Positions 28,377 through 38,100 of a stretch of DNA of 64,000 nt are shown in pieces. Position 1 is the first letter of the stretch. Each line of letters begins with the position of its first letter. This DNA comes from Verrucomicrobiia bacterium. Its GTDB lineage: Bacteria > Verrucomicrobiota > Verrucomicrobiia > Verrucomicrobiales > Akkermansiaceae. The notes under the pieces were generated by a model, which worked only from the letters and a program-made list of their open reading frames with translations, was not told where the DNA came from and made no database searches. Position numbers and translations under genes: made by a program. The DNA is taken from NCBI GenBank assembly GCA_030432565.1, contig JAUIGV010000014.1, positions 110,277 to 174,276 of the forward strand. The letters are read 5' to 3'.

Positions 28377-31253
28377 CTACAACTCTTCCACCACGAGACG
28401 AAAGAAGCTCTTTTCAGGTCGGCCAATAGCTCGAAAGCTCTCCCCGATCACCGAGTCGGTGCCGGTCCGTTGCCCGTTCTGGGTGTCGCCCCACGAGTCT
28501 GGCTCCAGGGTGAGACTCGACTGAAGTTTATAGGTGCGCCGGCTACTCGAAAACCACTCCACAATGTATCTGTCCTCCAACTCGGTCACTTTAAAATCGA
28601 GTCGCGAAGCCGGATCGTTGGGCAGGGTATCGAAGCGGAATTCATCAAGATTTGACTCCCCATCGCCATCGGAATCGTCAGCCCCACCCTGACCCGTAGT
28701 GTTCCCAAAATAGAGCAACTCCCACGCATCCGGAAGATCGTCATTATCGACATCATCCGGATCGTCCGAAGTCACCTCGATCGTAAAAGTTTGCTCCAGG
28801 AAATCGCCGGAGGGATCGGTGGTGCGGATGGTAAGATCGAGCGGCCCCGACGGGAGAGCGGCGTTGGCGAAAGCCGCCGTGGTGCGAACTTCATTTCCGT
28901 TGGTGATCTCGAAATATTGCGCCGGCGTGGCATCAACCAGTCCAACAAGCGAAAGATCAAAGGTTAGATCGCTGCTACCCGGAGCTGATTGATGGATCTC
29001 AGCTGCAAAAATATTATCGCCCGTCAAGAGGCTGCCCGATTCGATCGTAAACACAATCGGAGTGATTTCATCAACACCTCCAATTGCCACGTCGGCCAAA
29101 GTGGTAAAGTCTGCTCCCTCAGCGAGATTATCGCGTCCCACCTCGCTGCCATTGAGATAAACCGCGACTCCGTCATCCCGTCGAACCTGAGCTTCATAGC
29201 CCTCGAAGAGACCGGGATTGGAGATCTCAAAGCCCCGGCGAAAATAGGTTGTGGTGTAACGATTGGCGGGATCAACCCCGAAGTCCACCAAGGTGTCCTG
29301 CGCATCACCATAGCCAAAACTGCCACTTCCCGACTTCCAGCCTGAATCGTCGAATGCCGAACTTCTCCAGAAACCACCGGGATCAGTATTATTGTCGAGA
29401 AAGCTCCACTCGCTCCCAAATCCGAAAATCGCCTCGCGACGTTTCACCGAGGTAATGGAATAAGTGTGGGGCTCGTCCACATCCAGATCCTCTGTCGTCA
29501 AGCTTCCTAAAAGCGTGCCTGCCCCGGCATCGTCAACAAGGACGAGACCGCTGAGTGTGAGATCCGTCGGCGGGTTATTAAACTCCGCAATGTTAACAGT
29601 CAGGGCCATCTCGGTGGTAAGCCCGGCGCGATCTGTAGCGCTGATCCGCACTTCCGCCGTGGTTTGAAGCGACGCATCGAGAATCCCACGGGTCACCAAT
29701 CGAGTCCCGGAGATTTCGAAAAGAGCATTATCACGGCTTCCCGCCCCCGGGACGAGTTCAAACAAATGGAGATCCCCTTCGTCCCCATCGACAGCAGTCA
29801 ACTCACCCACAATCGTCCCGGCGGGCTGACCGTCATTGACTTGATTGGAGCTCAATAAAATTGCGGTCGGAGCTTGGGTCGGGTCGATCACCGCAATCAC
29901 TTCGAACTGACCGATGAGAGAATTCCCGCCATTGTCCGTGGTCCGAATATTAACCGTCCAGGAGTCGTCAATTTCCACTGGGAGGGACGGGCCGGACTGC
30001 GCAAAGCGAAGCTGGTTGCCGGAAATCTCAAACAAATCGTTGTCGAAATTATTCGCGACCGTCTCCGCCGTTAGCTCCAAATCAAAGCTGGCGTCACTGC
30101 TCGTTAGGTTGACCTGGTGGATTTCGACTGCGAGGACATTTTCTCCCGCCACTAGCAGGTCGGGATCCACGCTAAACGAGTAAAACTGCTGACCGTCATC
30201 GGTGGCCGTTGTAGCTGCGGTGTTGAAGGTGACAGGGCCGGCCGGCAAGTTCTCGCGGACGATCTCGCTGCCATTGAGATAGACCACCGCACCATCGTCC
30301 CGCTTCAAACGAAGTGCTGCTCCGGAAATATTGGCAAGCGTTCCAGCATCGAGAGTAAACCGATGACGAAAATAGTTGGTGAAATGAGCTCCCTGACCTG
30401 CAATCGTCGTTTGCTCATCACCCTCACCGTAACCAATTTCAGCGGCACCGGTCGGCCAGGCGCTGTCATCAAAGCCGGATTGGTTCCATACCGTGCCTTG
30501 ATCCGACCCATCATCCAGATAGGACCATGTCGACTGAAGCGGGACGAGGGTTTCGTTGATCACCTCGCCGACGAGATCGTAAGTGTGTGTTGCATCCGGA
30601 TTATCCTCGGTCTCAAGAATTCCACAGATCCCGTCTCGTGGAGCATTAAGCGGATAAGTGCCGGGAATGAGGGTCAAGGCAGTGGGAATCGGATCGTCGA
30701 ATGTTAGCTCTGCGCCATCCAATATCGTTCCGTAATGGCCAGCCCAAAACTCAGCGTCATCCCCGCCATCTTCCCAGTAAATCTCACGCACTCCGGCCGG
30801 GTAGTTTCTAAATCGATGCTCTTGAAGCACCCAGCCACCATTGGCAGTCAGGGGAGTCGCTTGACTGCCCGCTTCCCATGAATCGAGAACATTGCCATTC
30901 TCATCACGGAGTTCGACCCTCAGAAAGTATAAGTCGGCAGTATTGCTGACCCCCTTGAAAGACTCGCGAACGAGAATTGGCGGGGAAGAGTCGAGGAACT
31001 CCGGCGTGTATCCCTCCGCAATCAGATCAATGGTCTGCGAGCGGGTACACCAATTGTAGGAAGTGATAAAGCTGGCACCGTCACCATCCACGGAATCTCC
31101 CCGGGTGGTCCACCCGTTGCCACCATTTGCAATCACAGTCCAACCACTCAATCCTCCGTCCTGAGCCGAGGGGTTGGCAAGGAGGTTGACTTGGGCGCGG
31201 ACACCGCCCTGAAGAATCAAAGCGAGCAGGGTGGCGAATTTCAGAAATTTCAT
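28377..31253 (-). CDS. Secreted multidomain protein with N-terminal FBA (Fbs-type glycan-binding) domain
   Basis: 958 residues. Signal peptide 1-20. Residues 21-185 resemble the F-box-associated (FBA) domain of mammalian Fbs1/FBXO2: GGNGW, ITSYNWCTRSQTIDLIAEGY, then a (E)FLD, an acidic/aromatic strand, HRFRNYPAGVREIYWEDGG and FWAGHYG all occur in FBA order and spacing. Next come three cadherin-like repeats (about 198-455, 461-555, 565-828). The first and third are each interrupted at the same place by a ~155-residue galactose-binding-like domain (243-396 and 614-771, both with RxDDGxxVYLNGSE(I/V)xR(E/D)NL). Residues 832-880 are Asp-rich, calcium-binding type (NDDLPDAWELLYFG, DSDGDGESNLDEF), and the C-terminus has the YKLQSSLTL...W...SFFRL module. 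Likely a surface glycan-binding adhesin. No catalytic domain seen. Confidence 0.85.
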   Translation of the reverse strand: MKFLKFATLLALILQGGVRAQVNLLANPSAQDGGLSGWTVIANGGNGWTTRGDSVDGDGASFITSYNWCTRSQTIDLIAEGYTPEFLDSSPPILVRESFKGVSNTADLYFLRVELRDENGNVLDSWEAGSQATPLTANGGWVLQEHRFRNYPAGVREIYWEDGGDDAEFWAGHYGTILDGAELTFDDPIPTALTLIPGTYPLNAPRDGICGILETEDNPDATHTYDLVGEVINETLVPLQSTWSYLDDGSDQGTVWNQSGFDDSAWPTGAAEIGYGEGDEQTTIAGQGAHFTNYFRHRFTLDAGTLANISGAALRLKRDDGAVVYLNGSEIVRENLPAGPVTFNTAATTATDDGQQFYSFSVDPDLLVAGENVLAVEIHQVNLTSSDASFDLELTAETVANNFDNDLFEISGNQLRFAQSGPSLPVEIDDSWTVNIRTTDNGGNSLIGQFEVIAVIDPTQAPTAILLSSNQVNDGQPAGTIVGELTAVDGDEGDLHLFELVPGAGSRDNALFEISGTRLVTRGILDASLQTTAEVRISATDRAGLTTEMALTVNIAEFNNPPTDLTLSGLVLVDDAGAGTLLGSLTTEDLDVDEPHTYSITSVKRREAIFGFGSEWSFLDNNTDPGGFWRSSAFDDSGWKSGSGSFGYGDAQDTLVDFGVDPANRYTTTYFRRGFEISNPGLFEGYEAQVRRDDGVAVYLNGSEVGRDNLAEGADFTTLADVAIGGVDEITPIVFTIESGSLLTGDNIFAAEIHQSAPGSSDLTFDLSLVGLVDATPAQYFEITNGNEVRTTAAFANAALPSGPLDLTIRTTDPSGDFLEQTFTIEVTSDDPDDVDNDDLPDAWELLYFGNTTGQGGADDSDGDGESNLDEFRFDTLPNDPASRLDFKVTELEDRYIVEWFSSSRRTYKLQSSLTLEPDSWGDTQNGQRTGTDSVIGESFRAIGRPEKSFFRLVVEEL

Positions 31254-31310
31254 GCTTGGTATCTACGCCCGGAGCTAAAGGCATTTCTCTGAAACCGCGA
31301 TGAAAAAAAT

Positions 31311-32039
31311 TCACCCCCAATTTCGAACTCGACTGGCCTGGGAATCCAGCCTCTTCCTGAACTCACCGGGTGGACATCCCACCGCCGCCTTGAACTGGCG
31401 CGTGAGTGAAGACTGCTCGCTATATCCGCACTTCAACGAGATTTCGGCAATGCCCTCATCCGTATCCCTCAGAAGCCGGGCTGCCAGATCAATCCGCGCC
31501 TTTCGCACAAACTGCCCCACGCTCATCTTAAAAACCCGCTTCACCCGCCGCTCCAGATGAGCCTGCTTCATCCCCGCAATCTTAGCCAGTACCTCCGCCG
31601 TTATTTCTTCGTCGAGGTGCTCATGGACCCAGTTTACCACCCGCTGAAGTCCCGCCATTTTCAAGTCACCCACACTGGGCGTATCGAGATCCCGCGAAAT
31701 AGAAACCAGCCCGATAACTTCCCCGGAATCATCCTTCCACAAAAACTTGCTCGCCAGATACCAGCCCAGCGACCCGTCACGGTTCGAAATTAATTCCAGT
31801 CGATCCGTAAATTCCTCCCCTCGCAAAAACACCGCCTCATCCTGCTCACGATACACATTTACCAACTCGGGCGGAAACAACTCTTCGGCCCTTTTCCCAA
31901 TGACGTAATCCTCAGACCCCAATCCCAACCTGAGGGCAAAAGCGGGATTTGCGGCACGATAAATCATCTCCGTATCCTTCACGCAAAAAACGATATCCGG
32001 AATCACCCGGAAAATTCGCTCCACCATTTCAAGGTTCAT
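31311..32039 (-). CDS. PAS-AraC family transcriptional regulator
   Basis: 242 residues. Residues 1-115 form a PAS domain (MVERIFRVIPDIVFCVKDTE, YRAANPAFALRLGLG, YVIGKRAEELFP, ending DDSGEVIGLVSISRDL). Residues 130-238 form two AraC helix-turn-helix motifs (EEITAEVLAKIAGMKQAHLE; GIAEISLKCGYSEQSSLTRQ, then FKAAVGCPPGEFRKR). It lies 57 bases upstream of the FBA-domain protein gene and downstream of the membrane-protein gene in a run of five minus-strand genes, so it is a good candidate regulator of that run. PAS ligand unknown. Confidence 0.92.
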   Translation of the reverse strand: MNLEMVERIFRVIPDIVFCVKDTEMIYRAANPAFALRLGLGSEDYVIGKRAEELFPPELVNVYREQDEAVFLRGEEFTDRLELISNRDGSLGWYLASKFLWKDDSGEVIGLVSISRDLDTPSVGDLKMAGLQRVVNWVHEHLDEEITAEVLAKIAGMKQAHLERRVKRVFKMSVGQFVRKARIDLAARLLRDTDEGIAEISLKCGYSEQSSLTRQFKAAVGCPPGEFRKRLDSQASRVRNWG

Positions 32040-32067
32040 CGCAATCCGGAATACCCCAAATTCCTCA

Positions 32068-32736
32068 TCATCTCAATCGCGAACTGGAGCAACCCGAAGC
32101 CAGGTCCACCCAATAACCGCCACCATTCCGGCAATGAAGAACAACGCGGTAAAAGGCCACCAAAGCCGCCGCCTGAATAAGGTGAAAGAGATCATTGTGA
32201 TTGAGACTACCGGCACTCAAGGAGGTTTGCCGCTGCACCCACGCCGCCAGCCCTGAAAGAACGACTGCCAAAATCACCCACCCGCTCCAGGACCGCCTCA
32301 TCCAAAACGCAGCGACCAACCACGCGAGCATCGCAGATCCATAATCAATGATGGCGACCAGAAAATAGGGCCTCACCAAAATCACACCGAGGACCGTCAG
32401 CAACTTGATCGAGAGACCCACTCGAATCACCCGTCGCATCCTCCCTCTTGCGACCTCCGCCACCAGAGCCGCCCCCAGCGAGAAACCCAGCAAAGCAATG
32501 ATGGCCAGGACAAGGCGCCACCAAATTTCATCAACCAGCGCCGGGAAATTCGGAGCGAAGCCATGATAACTTCCACCCAAAAAAGCTGAAAACGCCAGCA
32601 GACCCATCGCGCGCAGCCACCAAACCCCTGCAGATCCCAGCAACTCCCGGGCCTGCCAGAGGCGCCAGGTAAGATACACCCCGAGACCCGCGAGCAGGTA
32701 ATCAGTCACAAGAGTTGCTGGTTCATAAACGCTCAT
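32068..32736 (-). CDS. CREST-like multi-span membrane protein
   Basis: 222 residues with six to seven membrane helices. The pattern of polar residues within helices (S56-Y-H58 at the end of a helix, D131 in a central helix, H180-N-D-L-F-H185 in the last) matches the CREST superfamily of membrane hydrolases (alkaline ceramidase, PAQR receptors, Per1), which use a Ser-His-Asp-His-His metal site. I judge this by motif pattern only. Its ATG overlaps the FAD oxidase stop (32733-32736). The C-terminal 22 residues after the last helix are Ser/Gly-rich. Confidence 0.65.
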   Translation of the reverse strand: MSVYEPATLVTDYLLAGLGVYLTWRLWQARELLGSAGVWWLRAMGLLAFSAFLGGSYHGFAPNFPALVDEIWWRLVLAIIALLGFSLGAALVAEVARGRMRRVIRVGLSIKLLTVLGVILVRPYFLVAIIDYGSAMLAWLVAAFWMRRSWSGWVILAVVLSGLAAWVQRQTSLSAGSLNHNDLFHLIQAAALVAFYRVVLHCRNGGGYWVDLASGCSSSRLR

Positions 32737-34136
32737 ATCTTTTGAAACAAGTCACGGTGATGCCTCCACCAATTACTTTGAAACCGCCCGCCAGGATCGT
32801 AGTACTCCTTCCTCTCCAAAAACTCACTCATCCGGGGATGGGCCCGGATCACTTGATCAATCCGGGCCCAGCGGTGATAGGTCAGGTAATACGAGCCCCC
32901 AAATTCCAGAGCCAAATCGATCAGCGCTCGAAAAGCACCCGATGAACGGGCAATCCCCGGCTCATCATGCTCGGTGTGCAGATTAAAAATCACGCACGCA
33001 AAGCTCTCTCTGGCCCAGGCCAAAAAACTCTCCCCGTCCCGTTGGATCAATCTGACCGTTCCATAGATCACCGGCACTTTCCGACTTCGCAACTCATCGC
33101 CGGCTGCCTTCATAAATGCTGCGAGATGTTCTCTGGGAACATACAACTCACTGATCATCTCACTTGCCGGAACCTTCGCACCACAATCGTGATCCAATTT
33201 GGCATGATAGTCTTCCAGATAGACGCTCAGTTGATGGGTGTCGGACCAGTAGAGTGACTTGTGCGACTTGAGATAGAACTGCGAATAGACCTCAAACACC
33301 TTGGCCCGGTCATGATGGGCCAGATAAATCAGCTCCTCCCAATCGTCGCCCACCAAATCCATTCGAACTTCAGGCATCACCGTCTCCGGATCGACCGGGC
33401 GATAGCTGGAAAGAACTCCTTCGTTCAAAAACGCCCCGGAATTTTCATCAATCGAAAACTGAAAATCACCATAGAGGCACCCCTCCGCCGCTCGTTTTGC
33501 AAGAGCCGGAATCACTCTATCGATCGTGGCGATTTCAACCAGGCGCTCGAGTTTTGTCCGCAGAACCAAGCGCAACTGGACTGAGGTGATAACTCCGAAA
33601 CAACCATAGCCTCCAATTGCGAGACGGAACAATTCCTCGTTCTCGCTCCGACTGCACCGATGCCTCTCCCCGCTTCCATCAATCAGAGTGAAAGCCTCCA
33701 CGTCTTCGATGATCGGCTTCATTCGGAGACCCCGGCCGTGAATATTCGCCGCCAAAGAACCTCCCAACGTGAGATCATCGGCTCCCGTCTGTTTTTGGCG
33801 GATACTCCAAACCGGCGACCTCCCGGCCTGTTGAAAATGGAGACCCTCTATCAGTTCCGGCCACATCATTCCCGCTCCCACTTCAACCAGGCCGCGCTCC
33901 CTATCGACTTCACCAAGCGATCTTAAATCGCAAAGATTCAGAAGAACGGTATCTGTTCCGAACTGCTGACCACCCATCGCATGTCGCCCACCACAGATCG
34001 AAATCCGTGCCCCCTTTTTGGCGGCCTCCCGGATCGCAGCAATCACCCCGGCCTCAGAATTGGGCGTTAAGACTTCCGCAACCGTGGTCGCGTTCAACTT
34101 CGAATGTTTGTCGTTAAGAATGACCTCGGTCGTCAT
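32733..34136 (-). CDS. FAD-dependent oxidase (PCMH/GlcD-type)
   Basis: 467 residues from the ATG at 34136. The FAD-binding fold is clear: VLTPNSEAGVIAAIREAAKK, ISICGGRHAMGGQQFG (with His52 in the place used for covalent flavin attachment in alditol-oxidase-type enzymes), VEVGAGMMWPELIEGL and DDLTLGGSLAANIHGRGL. The C-terminal substrate domain ends YYDPGGRFQSNWWRHHRDLF, as in sugar-lactone oxidases, DprE1 and alditol oxidases. It probably oxidises a hydroxyl on a sugar, polyol or lipid-linked sugar. Coupled by ATGA overlaps to the methyltransferase gene upstream and the CREST-like gene downstream. Confidence 0.9.
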   Translation of the reverse strand: MTTEVILNDKHSKLNATTVAEVLTPNSEAGVIAAIREAAKKGARISICGGRHAMGGQQFGTDTVLLNLCDLRSLGEVDRERGLVEVGAGMMWPELIEGLHFQQAGRSPVWSIRQKQTGADDLTLGGSLAANIHGRGLRMKPIIEDVEAFTLIDGSGERHRCSRSENEELFRLAIGGYGCFGVITSVQLRLVLRTKLERLVEIATIDRVIPALAKRAAEGCLYGDFQFSIDENSGAFLNEGVLSSYRPVDPETVMPEVRMDLVGDDWEELIYLAHHDRAKVFEVYSQFYLKSHKSLYWSDTHQLSVYLEDYHAKLDHDCGAKVPASEMISELYVPREHLAAFMKAAGDELRSRKVPVIYGTVRLIQRDGESFLAWARESFACVIFNLHTEHDEPGIARSSGAFRALIDLALEFGGSYYLTYHRWARIDQVIRAHPRMSEFLERKEYYDPGGRFQSNWWRHHRDLFQKI

Positions 34137-35002
34137 GATACAGTGGTGGTTGAGATGCAAATCAGCTCGCCCCTTGCGAGAGGCAGCGCCTGTGACTCTT
34201 TCGAGATCAAGTACTCCAATCGAAGAGACTGGTGATCTCCCAATCGCTGAACTTCGAGGCCGCATCTCGCGGTGAAGTCTGCGAGTTCTTCTCGGGAGAT
34301 TCCCCACCGAAATGGCTCATTGCAGAGCTCAAGCCATCGGGGAATGAGCGGGCTTTCTCCCTGAAATCCAAGCGATCCGTTTTCCTGCCTCTCCATGAAG
34401 GTCCAAATGACTTTCCCCGCTTCACCCGCAAGCCTGGAAACATCCTTCAGCAACTCCTCCACCCTTTCTGGAGTGAGATACATCGTCAACCCCTCGATAA
34501 CGAATGCCGTCGCTGAGTCATCGGACTCGAGCACGGAAGAAGGCAGTCCTTTACTGAGATCCAATGGTTCAAGGCGTAGATTTTGATCCACCTCCATCCG
34601 CCCGGCCTTCACTCGCTGAGTCGCGGGATGATCGATTTCGACGAACTGAATCTCCCGATGTTTGTGATGAAGCCGCCACGCCAAAGTATCGTAACCCGCC
34701 CCCAAAACAACGACCCGTCGACAACCTTCTGCGATCGCCTTTTCCACCTCCCGTTCGATGTGGAGTTTCCTCACCAAATAATGGGTGATAATTCCACTCA
34801 GCAGAAATCGCTCTCCTGCCAAAACCGCCTTTCGAAAAAGAACGAAATTTGAGGCCCAAGAAAACCAATCCTTACCCCGTAGCTGCTCCAGAAGCTCAAT
34901 CGCCTCCGGAGTCACCAGCTGAGACCTCACCCCATCGTTGGATGCCAGGATCACGCTTCTCGCAATCAGCTTTGCGGTATCGCTGGATCGGGAGCTCTTC
35001 AC
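34133..35002 (-). CDS. LCM/TIGR00027-type SAM-dependent methyltransferase
   Basis: 289 residues. Pattern of the leucine carboxyl methyltransferase superfamily: SVILASNDGVRSQLV near the N-terminus, the SAM loop RRVVVLGAGYDTLAWRL, VEIDHPATQRVK and AFVIEGLTMYLTPERVEELL. Bacterial members (many in mycobacteria and PVC) are thought to methylate small molecules, lipids or polyketides. First gene of the minus-strand run; 197 bases separate it from the divergent putA gene. Substrate unknown. Confidence 0.9.
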   Translation of the reverse strand: MKSSRSSDTAKLIARSVILASNDGVRSQLVTPEAIELLEQLRGKDWFSWASNFVLFRKAVLAGERFLLSGIITHYLVRKLHIEREVEKAIAEGCRRVVVLGAGYDTLAWRLHHKHREIQFVEIDHPATQRVKAGRMEVDQNLRLEPLDLSKGLPSSVLESDDSATAFVIEGLTMYLTPERVEELLKDVSRLAGEAGKVIWTFMERQENGSLGFQGESPLIPRWLELCNEPFRWGISREELADFTARCGLEVQRLGDHQSLRLEYLISKESQALPLARGELICISTTTVS

Positions 35003-35199
35003 AACGGAGGACCTTAGTTCGCCCTCATCATTTCAGAAAATAGATTGCACAGGTCGGATCATCGATTCAATCAATATTGGAATCAACCACACCAAGGAGG
35101 ATCTGATCCCATCAATCCACCAAGTTTTGGCCGACTTATCGTCATTGGACGAGTGATACGGTCAAGACTCACAGCTGGATTTGGGCTATCTTAGGGAAA

Positions 35200-38100
35200 A
35201 TGTCGAAAGCACCGTCCCACGAACAATTGGCAGCCCGGGTTCCTTCTCCGGACTTGGTCGACCGCGCTTGCAAGCTGGCCGCCGAGCTCCTGCAGGCACC
35301 CCGCAATCCCATCGAAAAGCGCGAAGCTGAAAAGATGTCCCGCCTGCTGGCCGATGAAAATGGCAAGGAGCTCACCTTCCACCTCGCCGATGAGGTGTTC
35401 CGCCCACCCGGCGCCAAAGCCCAAGCTGCGACTTTTCGCAGGCTCATCGCGACCCACGGCGTTCCTGAGTATCTTCGCCCGCACGAGAAGATTCTCATGA
35501 AACTCGGTTCCTTCGCCTCCCGCTTCTTCCCCTCGCTCGTCATGCCCGCCGTCACCGCGCAAATCCGAAAGGACAGCCAGCGCGTCATTTTGGCCCGCGA
35601 AGAAAAACCGTTGTCCCGATACCTTGCGAGGCGTTCAAAAGTAAACCTGAATCTCCTCGGTGAGGCCATCCTGGGCGAAGAAGAAGCCCAGCACCGGCTC
35701 GAACAAAATCTCCAACTCCTCGCCAAGCCCGATTGCCACTATCTCTCGGTGAAAATCTCCGCGATCTTTTCCCAGATCAATCTGCTCGATCAGGAAGGCA
35801 CTCTTGCCGCCATCCAAACTCGTCTCCGCCGACTCTATCGAACCGGGAAATTTATCAACCTCGACATGGAGGAATACCGCGATCTCGATCTCACCTGCGA
35901 GGCCTTCAAACGCACTCTTGACGAACCCGAGTTTCACAACACCAAAGCCGGGATTGTCCTCCAGGCCTACCTTCCCGATTCCTATCCCGCTCTCCAGGAT
36001 CTGACCGCTTGGGCCTCAAAGCGGAACACCCCCATAAAAATCCGTATTGTCAAAGGAGCCAACCTTGCCATGGAAAAAGTGGAAGCCAGTCAACACCATT
36101 GGCAGCAGGCTCCCTACGACAACAAAGCCGATGTCGACGCCAACTACAAGCGCATGCTCCACTTCGCCATGCTCCCGGAGAACGCCAGGCACGTCCGCAT
36201 CGGAGTGGCCTCGCACAACCTCTTCGACATCGCCTACGCCCTCCTTCTTCGCGAGGAAAACGGCGTCGAGGAATTCGTCGAACTCGAAATGCTCGAAGGC
36301 ATGGCCAACGAGCATGCCCGTGCCCTCGCAGCGAAAGGTTCTCCCGTTCTTTTTTACTCTCCCGTCGTGCGAAAGGAAAACTTCCACTCGGCCATCGCTT
36401 ACCTTGTTCGCCGACTGGACGAGAACACCTCACCCGAGAATTTCCTCGCCCACGTCTTCTCGATGAAGCCCGGCGATGATGCGTTCAAACAACAGGAAGC
36501 CCGCTTTCGCGAAGCGTGTCGCAGGATCCAGACCGTAAAAACCGGCCCAAATCGAGACCAGGACCGGAACCTCCCCGTCACAATGACGAGCAATGCGTTT
36601 GAGAACTCCCCGGAAACCGATTGGGTTCTCCCTGCAAACCGCCAATGGCTCGCCCGATCCATCAAAAATTATCGACCAGACAGTCCGCCTGCTCCCGCGG
36701 ACCTTGAGCAGGTCGAGACCGCCCTCGAAACCGCGGCAAGCTCCGGCTGGTCCGGAACCACTCCCCGACAGCGAGCCGCGCTGCTCCGTCAAGCAGCGCT
36801 TGAACTCGAATCCACCCGGGGACGTCTTATCGCCTGCATGAGACTGGACGCCGACAAACGCCCCTTTGAATCCGATGTCGAGGTTTCCGAAGCTGTCGAC
36901 TTCGCCAACTACTACGCGGACCGCGCTTTGGACCCGGCCTTCCTCGACGGAACCACCCCGGTGCCCCTTGGCGTCATCGTCGTCACCCCGCCATGGAACT
37001 TCCCCTGCGCCATCCCCTGCGGCGGCATCCTCGCCGCTCTGGCCGCCGGCAATCCGGTCATCATGAAGCCCGCCCCCGAAGTGATTCAAACTGGCTGGGA
37101 AATGGTCAAATGCCTATGGGCCGCAGGCATTCCGAAGGACGCCCTGCAGTTCCTTCCCTGCCCCGACAACGAAGTGGGTCAAGCTCTCGTCTCATCCCCC
37201 AAGGTCAACGGAATCATCCTGACCGGCTCATCGAACACAGCCGACCTTTTTCAAAACTGGAACAGGGATCTCAAGCTCTTCGCTGAAACCTCGGGGAAGA
37301 ACGCACTGATCATCACCGCCTCATCCGATCCCGATCTCGCGATCAAGGATCTCGTGAAATCCGCCTTCTTCCATGCCGGACAAAAATGCTCAGCCGCATC
37401 CCTCGCCCTCATTGAGGCTGACCTTTACGACAGCCCCGTCTTTATGGCTCAGCTCCGTGACGCCGCCGCGTCCCTGCCCGTCGGCGAAGCCACCGACCCA
37501 GCCGCCATTGTCACCCCCCTTATTCAAGAGCCGTCTCCCGAACTCCTCCGCGGCCTCACTCAGCTTGACGAGGGCGAGAGCTGGCTTCTTGAGCCCAGAC
37601 AATACAGCCCCCGCCTCTGGTCTCCCGGCATCCGGCTGGGCGTAAAACCGGGATCTTGGATTCACCGGTCCGAACTCTTCGGCCCGGTTCTCGCGCTCAT
37701 CCGGGTGGAAAATCTTGATGAAGCCATCGCGATTCAAAACTCCTCCGAATTCGGTCTCACCGGTGGAATTCACTCCCTTGATCCCGGAGAAATATCGCAG
37801 TGGCGCGAGACCGTCGAAGTTGGAAATGCCTACATCAATCGCCCCATTACGGGAGCCATCGTACGTCGCCAGCCCTTCGGCGGCTGGAAACGCTCTTCAG
37901 TTGGCCCCGGTGCCAAGGCCGGTGGACCCAACTACCTGACCCAATTCTCAATTTGGCAGGAAAACGACCTTCCCGCCGCAGGGGCCGAGCCGGCCCCTCA
38001 CGTTCAGGAATTGTTGGAGGAATTTGGCAATCACGAACGTCTGGTGGCGGCCGCGCGGAGCTTCGCCTTCTGGTGGAAGGAAGAGTTTTCGAGGGAGCAC

